Source: Jaenimonas drosophilae
Taxonomy: Eukaryota; Euglenozoa; Kinetoplastea; Trypanosomatida; Trypanosomatidae
Assembly (NCBI GenBank): GCA_030849065.1
Contig: JASAON010001572.1
Location: 1 to 62,630, forward strand
DNA: 62,630 nt
Direction of reading: 5' to 3'
Each line of letters begins with the position of its first letter. Position 1 is the stretch's first letter. Of the stretch, positions 46,221 through 56,384 are shown one piece after another. The translations under genes were made by a program, and so were the position numbers. The notes beneath the pieces are model-generated. The model was given only the letters and a program-made list of their open reading frames with translations, did no database searches and was not told where the DNA came from.

Positions 46221-48332
46221 CACCTCAACAACAACAACAATACCAACAACAATAGCAAGAAAGAAACCAAACAGACAACAACAACTTCGCAGCTCAATTT
46301 CCACAACGCCAAGGTGGGTGTTGCGTGCCGTAACCTGATGCAAGCCTTACTGCACCCCAATCAGGTACGCGTCGCACCAACGACAGTACTCAAAGATTTC
46401 TGGTGCCCAACGAGAAACGCCAATGAAGCACACACGCACACAGAAAAAAAGGTTCCTCCTCAGCACACAAACGTATATTGGTCTTGAAATGAGGGGAAGC
46501 AAAGAGTGTCCTTCGCAACGCAATGCAGCGCTCCTCCACGCACTTGTGCCACAAAATGTAGGAAGAGAGGGGGTGAGGGGGGTGAGAGAACCCGAAGGAC
46601 GCCACAACAACGTTAGTCAGGCTCGTCACGCCGCAACAAACGCCTCATACACTACTCCAGCGCAACACGGAAAAGGAAGAAGCTGTCCTCGGCAGTCTTC
46701 ACCACAGATGAAAATCAAAACGCGGTCACACACCTTGTGTGTCTGTATGTGTGGTGCAAATGACGTAGAAAAGGCACAGCGGCCGCCTTCTTTGCCCACC
46801 ACAACAAGCACAAGATGCGGAAATTAATATGAGGTGTAGGTATCTTATACAAGAAAACAAACACGTGGAGCAGAAATCGCGATCGCCAGGAAAAAAAGAA
46901 CAACAGCAAAAGCAGATGTGGGGTGTGGCGGTGGGGTGAAGTTATGTTGGTATACTGGGAAACAATCCTCACGTTGATGTGATGCGCTGGTCGAGAGAAA
47001 CAACGCAAAAGTACAAACAACAACGAAAAAAAAAAGTCCTTCGTAGAAGCTGATGTCCGCTCACCCGCTGAGTGAGGTCAAAGAGCTGGACAACAGGGCG
47101 AAAGCAAGCTGAGCTCCACAAGCTTGCGTCAGTGCTCAATCAACGGCCACCAAAGTCGGAGGCTCACTGAAGAAGCTGGTGTAGAGAACGTACGTGGTTC
47201 AAAACCTCGCTGAGCACGGAAATGTACGTCTCTGTGTGTGTGCGTGTATCGTTCCCCTCGAACACGCAACAGAACAGTCAATCAAAACGGTCGTCTCCTT
47301 CGTTTGGATGTTGCTCGCCAAAAAAAAAAAAGAAGTGAGGGGGGGAGAAGATATCTGTTTCAGCCACCTCCCCTGTGCTTCTGTGAGGCAGAGGTGCGAG
47401 CTGAAAACGATACCCCTACGTACCTACAGTACCGCAGCAAACGTGTTGGTCGAGGCTTTGACACCAACACCAAACTCACTAACACCAGACCTCTTGTGTG
47501 AGCCAGCGTTCTTGTGTTGAGCTAAACGGGTGCTTCAACAGTGAATCAAGCTTGTGCTGCTCTCGAGGGTGTGATATGTGTGGGTAGGTGTAGGTGGGTA
47601 AATGGGTGTGTCTGGGGAGTTGCTGATCTCGATTGCGGCGTTTCTCTCGCGTCTGTTTGTTGTTTTGTTTTCTCAAACGATGTGTTGATGGATAGGATGG
47701 AATACAGCCCCTCACCACACTGGAGGATCCAAACGCTGATCGAAGTCTTGTTTTGTTTCTTTGAATGTGGTTATGGTTGTTCGTCGTCGTTCGAGTCAAA
47801 GTTGCTGAGCCCACGAAGAAGATTGTGAAGCAAAGCACTAACTGCGACGAATGACGATGGCAACAATGAAAAATGAGCTCGCCCACACGGAAATGTGAGC
47901 CTGCGCGCAGATTCAACGTGAGAAGAGAACGTGCGTCTGTGTGGAGAACGGTGGAAACGCGTTGTAGGAAAGATGCGCTTCCAATGTTTGGGTCTGTGTC
48001 TTCTTCGTCACGACTTTGGTGTGAGATGGTCACGTCACCGCTCAACAGAAAAGAGCTTTTTGGGCGGTTCGTGTCGCTTTGAGATGCTATGAGGAGTTCT
48101 CCTTGGCGCTCACTGACACGTGAAGAAAAAAAAAAGAAAAAATGATTGAAATAGAGCAACGTGATGATGACGATCCGTTGTGACAGTGGTGGTCTCGAGC
48201 AAAAATGGGCAGTACTTTGCATCCACGTCGCAAAGAAGGTAACTCAGGTTCATGTGGCCTCCGCCTCCTCCCTTGCGCGGAGAGGAGGTAGGTGTAGTGC
48301 AGGATGGCAAACCGTGCAGAACACAAGTAGGG
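46221..48332. other. 2.1-kb gap with several pyrimidine tracts
   Basis: The longest gap in the window. Minus-strand pyrimidine tracts lie at about 46444-46450, 46669-46680, 46890-46900, 47025-47035, 47320-47350 and 48121-48141. The best-placed for PI4K is 46444-46450. A 247-codon minus-strand frame at 47479-48222 is low-complexity and runs through one of the tracts, so I do not call it. No tRNA is visible. Confidence 0.5.
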
Positions 48333-48497
48333 TTACTTCTCCACACGCTTCTGATTCTGGCGCACAAACTCCCAACCTTGGGCACTGCCATCCCCGTTCA
48401 TCATGCCGAGCACCGCGGCCGCGCACATGAAGACCAGCCCGTATTGACGAATGTTTGGCGACTGATAAAAACGCTGAAATGGAGAGGGGCCAGCCAT
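48333..48497 (-). CDS. Small single-span protein, 54 aa
   Basis: A 54-residue frame with one hydrophobic span (YGLVFMCAAAVLGMMNG, about residues 19-35), a short polar head MAGPSPFQRFYQSPNIRQ and a charged tail ending RQNQKRVEK. ATG at 48497 is the first in frame (an in-frame TTG precedes it). A pyrimidine tract lies about 80 bases upstream on the minus strand (48577-48587). Size and layout are typical of accessory subunits of respiratory or ATP-synthase complexes. The spacing between neighbours and the tract support a real gene, but no family is recognised. Confidence 0.6.
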   Translation of the reverse strand: MAGPSPFQRFYQSPNIRQYGLVFMCAAAVLGMMNGDGSAQGWEFVRQNQKRVEK

Positions 48498-48674
48498 GTT
48501 GGGAACGGTTATAGAAACTGTCAATGTGGTGTTGTGTTGTGTGTTGGAGCCTTTTCATAAAGAACACAGAAATGATGAGAAGAAGAGATTTCACAGTCAA
48601 GGAAGGTCCCAACATGTTGGAGGGGGAAATGAGGATTGTGGTGTTTTATGGTGTGATGATGATGATGCATGTGC

Positions 48675-49784
48675 CTAGTTGTCGTGTGAGAGTATGCGGC
48701 TGGCTTCGTTGAGTTGGCCCGACATGCGATCTGCTGCAGAGTCACCAGAGAAGCGCGGGTAGGAGCGGAGATAGAGCACATCACCCACATCCATCTCCTT
48801 CACCGCCCTCAAGGCAAAGAAACCGCCCGACTGCTTGACCGTCTCCACATCCATCAGTCCGTGATCCATCTCCACACGCACCATTTGCCCATCAGGTCCA
48901 GGCACCATCACCTGCTGCATCTCAGGCGCCTGCTTGCTGGTGGGCAAGCCAAGCTCCCTACACTGCTCCACGAGCCTCCCTTCATCAAGGAAGGGGAAGA
49001 ACTCCACGAGGCTGTTGTGTGATTCGTCCAGGACCTGCGGCACCGAGTCCACCAGCGGAATGAGGGTGGGCACATTCATCTCACCCACCTTGGCCTTGAA
49101 GAAGTTGGTACCTGGAAGGAAAGGGAGAATGGCCTCACGCTCAATGGGTTGGGTGCGGCCGTAGACGCAGGCAAAGGCACGAAACATGTTTTCCAGGAAA
49201 ACCTCCGGGTCCTCACAGGCCTCGGTGGCCATCTCGGAGAGGAAGGCATCCAACACACTACTATCTTCCTCACGCTCCTTGGACATGCCACTCGAGACCC
49301 CATCTCTCCCGCGGGTGTCCTCGAGGAGGTACTTGATGTACGGGCTAAATGAGGAATCCTCCAGGGAGGCTATGCGCACCATCCACCCCGCCGTGGCCAT
49401 CTCGTGGTTGCAGCAGCTTGGCAAGCAGGCCACATGATTCAGATAGTTCAGCCAGTTGATCTGAAGTGGGAAGGCCTGTGACGGGGAATCGAACATCTCA
49501 CGTGCCACGGTCAGGAAGTTGAAGGTGGCGGAGAGGGGGCAGGTGATGATGGCCTGGCCTGGCCCCACAGGTTTGGTGAGGCGGAGGCAGCGGGCGAAGT
49601 GGGGAGTGGTGGTAATCTTGATGTTGCCATAGGCACGGACGGAGTTCTGCCGGCACCACTTTTGGAACTCATCCATCGTGTCCTTGTTGTAGAGCCACGT
49701 GCCAACTTCACGGGTGATGCGCGGTGATTTGGTTGTATCACGGTGGGTTGGCAACTTTGACCAGAGATGGCGTGTGTAGAGCAT
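48675..49784 (-). CDS. Degenerate SET-domain-like protein, probably mitochondrial
   Basis: 369 residues. The N-terminus (MLYTRHLWSKLPTHRDTTK) is basic, hydroxylated and lacks acids, as in mitochondrial presequences. The body follows the SETD3/SETD6/Rubisco-LSMT layout: EFQKWCRQNSVRAYGNIKI, a strand ARCLRLTKPVGPGQAIITCP, then SSFSPYIKYL, the helix FLENMFRAFACVYGRTQPI, LIPLVDSVPQVLDESHNSL and a final LRAVKEMDVGDVLYLRSYP. The NH motif that contacts S-adenosylmethionine (DxxNH) is absent; the region reads DESHNS. The final Tyr is present. It may be an inactive or highly diverged methyltransferase. The frame opens at a GTG (49847); the first ATG is 49784. Confidence 0.72.
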   Translation of the reverse strand: MLYTRHLWSKLPTHRDTTKSPRITREVGTWLYNKDTMDEFQKWCRQNSVRAYGNIKITTTPHFARCLRLTKPVGPGQAIITCPLSATFNFLTVAREMFDSPSQAFPLQINWLNYLNHVACLPSCCNHEMATAGWMVRIASLEDSSFSPYIKYLLEDTRGRDGVSSGMSKEREEDSSVLDAFLSEMATEACEDPEVFLENMFRAFACVYGRTQPIEREAILPFLPGTNFFKAKVGEMNVPTLIPLVDSVPQVLDESHNSLVEFFPFLDEGRLVEQCRELGLPTSKQAPEMQQVMVPGPDGQMVRVEMDHGLMDVETVKQSGGFFALRAVKEMDVGDVLYLRSYPRFSGDSAADRMSGQLNEASRILSHDN

Positions 49785-50425
49785 CGTGGAGCGTTGAAAG
49801 TAGTATGGGTGACGTGTGCAGAATAATGGCACACAGCACACAGACACAGAGCCTGCCTACCTAGGTGGTGTTTGTTGCGAACTCACGAGAGCTCCTCTCC
49901 GCTACATAGAAGATAGAAGCAATGAAAGAAGACATAAGTAGCAGTGCATCTCATGTGTATAGAACTCACCAACGTCAGTGCTCCAGCAGACCCCTTGTTT
50001 GTTTGGAAGTTCCACGCACACACAGACACAGCAACTGCACTTTCATTAACGTCTCTCTATACGTTTGTGGTGCATTCGGTATGAGGGGGATAGAATTCCA
50101 TACTCCATCCTCCCCAAACACATGGAAAACAATCAAACAATCTGTATGGATGGCCTCGTTAGAAACAGACGGCAGGAGGGGCCACACACACACACACGCT
50201 TCTTCCCATTCGTTGGCTCCTCTCACTGCGTCGGCATCATTCAAAGGTCCATATACATCTGTTGGCCGTAGCCACGCTAGTCTTACAATACATCTCACAA
50301 GGAGCACACACACACCCCACACACAAGGGTAAGTATTCACCTGCTCCATCAACAACACAAGGGCCTCAAGCCATCACGCCCTTGCTTCACCAGCAGCACA
50401 ACAAACAGCACAGATTTGATGATCT
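49785..50425. other. Intergenic gap
   Basis: No gene seen. Minus-strand pyrimidine tract at about 49908-49932 suits the SET-like gene. A CA repeat lies at 50163-50177. Confidence 0.55.
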
Positions 50426-53400
50426 TTAAGAGATGGGAGGCAGCCGGCCCGACGCCGATGAGGTGGGCCTGGAGAGCTGCGCATCGGCCAAGGTGCTCTG
50501 CATCGCCTCAATGTAGGCACGCTGCATACGAATCTCGGCTCGGTTCTCCTCGATGGTCTTCGGCGGAGCAGGTGGGGCCTTCGCACCGGAGTTAGGCGTG
50601 CCCAAGCGTCGTGATCCAACGCGCTTCACGCTACCGCCGAGCTTCGACTGGCTTGATGAAGCAGCCGGATTGAGGGCGCTTTCGCTGTTGCTGACGAAGG
50701 TCTTGGTGGCGCTCTGGCCCAGGGCCGTGCCATCCTCCACCTCCGCCACCGTTCCCTTCTTGGAACCCCCTCCTTGCGCCCGTTGGACCGCCTCATCGGC
50801 TGCGATGCGGATGCGGTAATTTTGAATCTCATGACGGAGGTCGTTGATCTCACGAATGAGTGCTAGATTCTCCATCATCATCTCAGACACCTCCTTGCGG
50901 TGACGCGATTGGTCCGCCTTCACCTTGCGCCGCAACGCCTCCACCGAGGTGGAGAGGTACTCCAGCTGATCATGGAACTCCTGCCTAATCTGCGGGTTGG
51001 ACTGGGCAATGCGCTGCCCCCCACGTGCCGTCACGTGCTTGTCAAAGAGCAGCTGAACGACATCACGTAGCTGCACAGGCTCCTGGAGTGCAGGGGCAAG
51101 ATCACCCACGTCCTTTTGAAAGCGTGTCATGTAGGTGTCAAAGTCCTTGATTCGGCTCAGCAGCTGCTTAATGTGCTGCTGCTGCTGCGTGAGGTCCTGC
51201 TTGAGATCATCAATGTTGCCGCGCAGGGTGACGTTGCTCTCGTGGAGTGCCTCCAGTTCGTTGTTCTTTTGCTTGATCTTTTGATTATGCATCACAATCT
51301 CCCGCTGCTTCGGCTCCATCTGGGCCTTGAGCTGGCGAATGCGGTGGTCTAGCACGAACTTGTGTTTCTCCAGCTCCTGATTCTGCTTCTTGAGGGCATA
51401 AATCTTCTTCTCCTTCTCACCAATGATGGCATCACGTTCGTCGATGTCTTGGTGGAGCTGCGACATGCGGTGGCTGAGGTCTGCCAGCTGAGCGTTGAGG
51501 GCGGTCTTTGCGCTGTCAAGCAAGCGAATCTCTCCGGTACGCACCTCAATCTCCTTCTCCATTCGAACGGCATTCTTGCGCATGATGGCACCTTCGCCCT
51601 TCATGTGCAGAAAACGTTCGCGGAGGCTGGTCAGCTCACTCTGGTGCTTACCAAAGATGGCCTGTGCCTCGGCGTCGGTATCTAGCTCCAGCTGCAGCTG
51701 GGTTTCCATGTTGGTCTGCTTGCTGCGCTCCACCTGCCGGGCGAGCTTCTCGAGCGTCTCACGGCGCTGCTTGAGCACCTCATTGAAGTGTGTTTCGTCC
51801 TCGGTTTGCTCCTTACTAATGGTGATGCCAATCTGCTCTAAGGACTCCGCATGATCCACTTTCTCACGCTCCAGCGTGAGTTGCAAGGTGCTGCACTCCT
51901 CCTCCAGCCGCTGGACCTCCTCCTGCCGTGAGCGCTCCAGCTGCTCCATGTTGTGGGTGCCCTCCGACTCCTTCTCGAGCTTGATGGCAACGAAGCTACG
52001 CTCCTGATCTGCCTTGGCGTTCCACAACCCGGCATACTCGGCGGCTAAGGTGGCGGTATCGCTCTTGAACTCCTCCGCGCGCTCCCTCACCCGCGTGTTC
52101 TGCTCATGGTTCCTCCGCTTCTCTTCACTATCAATGTCAGTCTTGATCTTGTCAATCTGCTGCTGCAGACTCTCAATCTCAATGGTCTGCTCCTCAATCT
52201 CCCGCTGCGTCACGAGCACCTCATCGGTGAGATTGGTGCTGCTACGGGGCTCCGCCGCCTTGCGTCGGCCATCCTCTCGAACATCCCACACCATGAAGCT
52301 GCCATCGGCTCCCGCCGTGAAGAGGAGGTTCTCATCAAAGGAGAGCTCCATGCGGGTGATGCGCCCGGCGTGTGCCGTGATGGGTGCGTCTTGGATGCCA
52401 GCCTGCAGCGGAAAGGTCATTACCTTGAGTGAGCCATCCTCACTGCCACCAAAGAGCATGCGCTGATGTGGGGCCACCTTGAGTGAGCTTAGCGCCGTTT
52501 CGGTGAATTCATAGTCCTCCGACGGCGTACTCGCGCTGCCGAGGCCGTGGCGATCAATTTCACGGAGGGTCACCTTCCACGCCACCTCCATCGCGGTGGT
52601 GCTGGTCGGTGCGGCCACCGCCCACACGTTGCGATCATCGCTGGCAACGGCCAGGTACTGGAAGCGCTTGTCGGTGTGTTCAAGTTCTTTGCGGAGGTCC
52701 ACGGTGTTCCAATCCATGATCATGCCATCGGCGGAGCAGGTGACGATGCGGTTATCAGTTGGGTAGGCCGAGGTGCTGCACCACTGCAGATCCTTGATGC
52801 GCTGTGGGTGTCCGCGGAGCTGCCCAACGGGCTCACACGTGCTCGTGTTGAAGATATCCACCATGTTACCGTGGGTGAGGGCGAAGAATTGGCCACCATG
52901 GGCAAACTGCACATCTGTGCAGTTGCGGAAGTTGATGCAACGACGCTCGCGAAGTGAGTTCCACAAAACGCTCATGACACGCACCTTATCCGCGAAGCAC
53001 ACCACGGCCATCAGGCCTCCTGGGTGAAGGGCCACAGCGCCAGGCTCCTGCTTGAAGAACTCACAAATTTCCAAACGATTGGTCTGGGTGTTCCACAGAC
53101 GCACGCTATGATCGCTGCTGCTCGTCATCAAGAATGGCTTGCGTGTGCTGCAGGATAAGCCGTTGACGGGTCCAGAGTGAAAGGGCTGGCAAATGGGCTC
53201 AAAAGGGGGCACCTTGGAGTCTGCGAGGCTCTCCCAATTATGACGGAAGCCGAGGGCGTATATCTTGCCCGCGTGGGTCACAACGGCCAAATTCTCCTCC
53301 GGCTGATCCAGGGCGAGGGCCGCCACGCCGTAACCACACCGTGGCGGGGCGTTGCCATTGTGGCTGGCGGTGTTTTCCCCGCCAAGGGTGGTGGCCATGG

Positions 53401-54607
53401 AAGCTGCGACGGAAGTCAGCAAGCCCGAACGCGTTGTGGAGATGCCCATGGACACACTACGATTGGGTGCGCTGCTGAGGTCAAAGAGTGGCTTCTTGGG
53501 AACGCTGGAGTGTGTTTCCAGGTTGCTACCACTTCCTGTTTCATCCACCTTACTCGCATTGTTGTTGTTGCCGTTGGTGTTGTCCATCGTGATCATGTCA
53601 GTGGCGCCGCTCATCAACGTGTCGGGTGGCTGGCCAGGCTCACGCTCAGGGACCTTGATGGTCTTGGCCAAGGCGTAGAGCGTGTTCTCCCCATCCTCGG
53701 CGCGGTGGAAGATGGAGATGTTGCCGTTTTCTGCACCGGCTACGAAACCGAGATGCATCGGGATGACTGCGGTGATGGAGGCGCCTTCGAGCACGCCTCC
53801 GTCGGCGGTGGTTGGGATCGTTGAAACATAGCGTCCACGGTCAAGGAGGAGGAGATTGCCGCGCTGCGTGGCGGCGATCACGTGCTCTCCGCTGATCCAC
53901 GCATGGGTGGCGAAGTACTCCTGTTGTTCTCGGGTATAGCCACAACTTGGCTGCTGCTGCAACACTCCATCGGTGTAGTGATAGAAGCGCATCAAGCCCA
54001 TCCCACTCACAGTTATCTTGAGCGGATCATCTGGGCAGACCGCAACATTACTCACGAGCGGCATCTGTGGCAGATTGCGTCCACGGCGGTTGCTGAGCTC
54101 GCCCTCTGCACCCATGGTAGATACACTCGTTGCCGGGTCTGTCAGCGAGACGGAGCTCGTGGCCAGAGAGAGGGAGGCCAAGGGCTTGGAACGCTCCCAG
54201 TTCCAGTAAAAGAGGTTCCAACCGGGAGCCCCACCCTGGGTGACGAGATGGCGTCCATCGGCGCTGAAGGCGAGCGCCACGAAGCGATCGCTGTTGAGCT
54301 CACCAACGCTCAGCACCTTTCGTCGTTTGCGGGTGACGGTGTCAATGATCTGAATGATGGGGTTGTCACCGCCCTCGGCCACCGCCACAAACTTCTTGTT
54401 GGCGCTCAAGGCCACGGCGGTGGGGCCGGTGCTTTGGTAGGTGGTTTCTAAAAAGCGCTGTGTGTTGGTGTTGACGCTGTGGAGGGCAACGGTCTTGCCT
54501 ACAGGGTACATGAGCGTCCCTTCATCCAACCAATTAACGCTGCCGAAGACTTCACTGCGAACGCCGAAGGCGTGGCGCCGAATCACAGCGCGGGCGTCCT
54601 TCTCCAT
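50426..54607 (-). CDS. CFAP57: CFAP57 (WDR65) flagellar WD-repeat/coiled-coil protein
   Basis: Axonemal protein that anchors and regulates inner dynein arms. It is 1393 residues, close to the usual 1250-1400. The N-terminus RRHAFGVRSEVFGSVNWLDE and the following TLMYPVGKTVALHSVN match CFAP57. WD repeats run to about residue 780 (for example GPVNGLSCSTRKPFLMTSSS and NLLFTAGADGSFMVWDVRE). From about 800 to 1270 it is a continuous charged coiled coil (EVLVTQREIEEQTIEIESL onward, KKIYALKKQNQELEKHKF). A Gln/Asn/Ser-rich linker interrupts the WD region near 340-420, and the C-terminus is Ser/Pro-rich. A GTG opens the frame at 54688; the first ATG is 54607. The tract at 54705-54726 lies upstream. 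Confidence 0.93.
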   Translation of the reverse strand: MEKDARAVIRRHAFGVRSEVFGSVNWLDEGTLMYPVGKTVALHSVNTNTQRFLETTYQSTGPTAVALSANKKFVAVAEGGDNPIIQIIDTVTRKRRKVLSVGELNSDRFVALAFSADGRHLVTQGGAPGWNLFYWNWERSKPLASLSLATSSVSLTDPATSVSTMGAEGELSNRRGRNLPQMPLVSNVAVCPDDPLKITVSGMGLMRFYHYTDGVLQQQPSCGYTREQQEYFATHAWISGEHVIAATQRGNLLLLDRGRYVSTIPTTADGGVLEGASITAVIPMHLGFVAGAENGNISIFHRAEDGENTLYALAKTIKVPEREPGQPPDTLMSGATDMITMDNTNGNNNNASKVDETGSGSNLETHSSVPKKPLFDLSSAPNRSVSMGISTTRSGLLTSVAASMATTLGGENTASHNGNAPPRCGYGVAALALDQPEENLAVVTHAGKIYALGFRHNWESLADSKVPPFEPICQPFHSGPVNGLSCSTRKPFLMTSSSDHSVRLWNTQTNRLEICEFFKQEPGAVALHPGGLMAVVCFADKVRVMSVLWNSLRERRCINFRNCTDVQFAHGGQFFALTHGNMVDIFNTSTCEPVGQLRGHPQRIKDLQWCSTSAYPTDNRIVTCSADGMIMDWNTVDLRKELEHTDKRFQYLAVASDDRNVWAVAAPTSTTAMEVAWKVTLREIDRHGLGSASTPSEDYEFTETALSSLKVAPHQRMLFGGSEDGSLKVMTFPLQAGIQDAPITAHAGRITRMELSFDENLLFTAGADGSFMVWDVREDGRRKAAEPRSSTNLTDEVLVTQREIEEQTIEIESLQQQIDKIKTDIDSEEKRRNHEQNTRVRERAEEFKSDTATLAAEYAGLWNAKADQERSFVAIKLEKESEGTHNMEQLERSRQEEVQRLEEECSTLQLTLEREKVDHAESLEQIGITISKEQTEDETHFNEVLKQRRETLEKLARQVERSKQTNMETQLQLELDTDAEAQAIFGKHQSELTSLRERFLHMKGEGAIMRKNAVRMEKEIEVRTGEIRLLDSAKTALNAQLADLSHRMSQLHQDIDERDAIIGEKEKKIYALKKQNQELEKHKFVLDHRIRQLKAQMEPKQREIVMHNQKIKQKNNELEALHESNVTLRGNIDDLKQDLTQQQQHIKQLLSRIKDFDTYMTRFQKDVGDLAPALQEPVQLRDVVQLLFDKHVTARGGQRIAQSNPQIRQEFHDQLEYLSTSVEALRRKVKADQSRHRKEVSEMMMENLALIREINDLRHEIQNYRIRIAADEAVQRAQGGGSKKGTVAEVEDGTALGQSATKTFVSNSESALNPAASSSQSKLGGSVKRVGSRRLGTPNSGAKAPPAPPKTIEENRAEIRMQRAYIEAMQSTLADAQLSRPTSSASGRLPPIS

Positions 54608-55031
54608 CGTCGCCGCAGAGAAGTGAGAGTGAGGCGGGTTGAGGAGTGGAGCTGTTCTATCCACTACCAGCTGTTGTCTGTGCAACACTCGTGGTCTTCA
54701 CAACAAAAAAAAACAAAAAAAAAAGAGTGCTCAGTCCGCCACCTCCGTGAAGCCGTCGTGCAAGGTAAGGAGGAGCGGCTATCGCAACAAGCGAAGACTA
54801 CAAGAGAAGAGTGGAAGAACAAGAACAAAAGGAGCAAGTGAATGCAGTTGCACAACCTCCTCCGATACACCACCGCGTTCAGCCAAAACACATGAAGTTG
54901 GGTCTCCTTAACTCTCCACAACATGGTGCCTCAGTGGCGAGCCAGCCTCTTTCCTCAGTGACTGACAAGAGCCCTTGAGAGGAAAAGTGCTTGGTTGCCA
55001 ACCGAGGCCGGCATGAAGTGCGCCACAGCCA
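54608..55031. other. Intergenic gap with splice tract
   Basis: No gene seen. An A-rich run on the plus strand at 54705-54726 (two C interruptions) gives a T-rich tract for CFAP57. Further purine-rich DNA at 54795-54835. Confidence 0.6.
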
Positions 55032-56114
55032 CTACCGGGGTGAAGACACTGAGTTGTACTTATCTCCCAGAAAGAAGAAGACACCACGTGCGAGCTCGTC
55101 TGGCAGCTGACGGAATGCCAAGTGGCATGGAATCTCCTTGAGCTCAGCATGCCTCTTCTTGGTGTCGTTGAGGTAGTCCGCCACGGGCCGCCCACTCACC
55201 TCAAGATCCTGGATGATCTCCATCACGGTGCGCAGGGCATGATCGTTGGGCGGGTAGTCCTGCCCTGTATCCATGTACTCCCCCCGAATGAAGTCATTCA
55301 CGAGGATGGCATTGGCGTTGCAGTTGCGGATGCTCAGTGGACGGTTTTCAATCATCAAGACGTTTTCCATGGGCCGATTCAGCCAAAAAAGGTTCTTTTC
55401 GTAGAATTTATCCTGTGAGTGCCAGGATGCATCCCGGGTGATGTAGTTGGAGATGCGCACCCCTGCCGGGTCAATCACGTTGAGGACCTGGCGCATGTAC
55501 CGCTCACTGCATCCTCCCCACAGCACCACCTCCGCATCGATGCTGCTCAGGTAGTCCAGAAGCTCGGCGAGGTAGGGCCGAGCCACCAAGCCAGCCTTCA
55601 TGCGGAAGGCCTTGTCACCGTAGGAAAGAATCGTCTCATCCACGTCAAGCACCACCGTCAGGCGGCTGCGGTACTTCTTCTTGGGAGGACCAATAAGGCC
55701 CTGATCACGGAGCTGATCATTCTGCATCTGCCACAACTTTGCCGATGATCCAAGAATGAGGATGATCATGCCAAAGATGTAGTACTTGGCGCCACGGTCG
55801 TTCAGGATGCGATGCCAGTATTCTTTGAAGCGCTTCGCGCCGTAGAAGCGATCATCCGTGTGCCCCTCCCACGCTCCCTCCTTGTTGGCGTACATGTGAA
55901 TGGCTGAGCCCGTGGAGAATGTGGATTTGGTACTGCTCCCCGACTTCGCTGAAGCACCTTGCTGACTTTGGCGTGAACGGCTGCGTTGGAAGATACTCTG
56001 CTCCGTTGATGTACGAGCGGCAGCCTGTTGCGTAGTGCGGCTACGATCCGTCATTCCAAAGGGGCTGAAGGATGGCGTACCGCCCTGTCGCAGCAGGAGT
56101 CCACGGCGGTACAT
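55032..56114 (-). CDS. TIM50: TIM50-like mitochondrial import subunit, HAD phosphatase fold
   Basis: Presequence receptor of the inner-membrane translocase. It is 360 residues. The first 60 residues are Arg/Ser/Gln-rich without acids (MYRRGLLLRQGG...), a mitochondrial presequence. One span lies at about 111-126 (YYIFGMIILILGSSAKLW). The NIF/FCP1 domain follows, with DVDET at 157-161 (both Asp and Thr of DxDxT kept), VARPYLAELLDYLS, VVLWGGCSERYM and NVLMIENRPLSI with NCNANAILVNDF. Fungal and animal Tim50 often lose the DxDxT residues, whereas the trypanosome protein keeps phosphatase motifs, as here. ATG at 56114 is first in frame. Confidence 0.88.
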   Translation of the reverse strand: MYRRGLLLRQGGTPSFSPFGMTDRSRTTQQAAARTSTEQSIFQRSRSRQSQQGASAKSGSSTKSTFSTGSAIHMYANKEGAWEGHTDDRFYGAKRFKEYWHRILNDRGAKYYIFGMIILILGSSAKLWQMQNDQLRDQGLIGPPKKKYRSRLTVVLDVDETILSYGDKAFRMKAGLVARPYLAELLDYLSSIDAEVVLWGGCSERYMRQVLNVIDPAGVRISNYITRDASWHSQDKFYEKNLFWLNRPMENVLMIENRPLSIRNCNANAILVNDFIRGEYMDTGQDYPPNDHALRTVMEIIQDLEVSGRPVADYLNDTKKRHAELKEIPCHLAFRQLPDELARGVFFFLGDKYNSVSSPR

Positions 56115-56384
56115 GGATGGCCTCCTCCTCCTCTCAACTCCTCGTCAGTTGTAAAGGCTGGCCAACAGCCGTGATCTTCAACAACAACAAAGACGAAACA
56201 ACAAGAAGAGAAGAATGAGAGTGTAGAAGCATGAAAGTAGGGTGAGAGTGTAGGCTGTGCAGCCATCATGGGGTTGTCTGGTCGTGGTGTGGGGGGGATG
56301 AGGGATGTACGTCGTGAGGGAGTGGGAGATTCACTCCTCCACATGGATGGACGCGGTAGTTTAGTTAGAGAATACACAACTGGA

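Noticed and set aside
46221..46343. Hydrophobic N-terminal extension of the PI4K-like protein
   Set aside because: Open frame only; it begins at a TTG and contains no ATG before 46220, so translation of the segment is not expected.
47052..47114. C/D snoRNA-like boxes (TGATG and two CTGA)
   Set aside because: Box C is imperfect, the terminal stem is only three pairs, and it is on the strand opposite to transcription.
47193..47209. tRNA B-box-like sequence GGTTCAAAACC
   Set aside because: The T-stem has a mismatch and no A box or acceptor stem is found at the right distance.
47479..48222. 247-codon minus-strand frame
   Set aside because: Low-complexity His/Thr/Asn/Arg content, runs through a pyrimidine tract that reads as poly-Phe, and shows no domain. 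More likely UTR.
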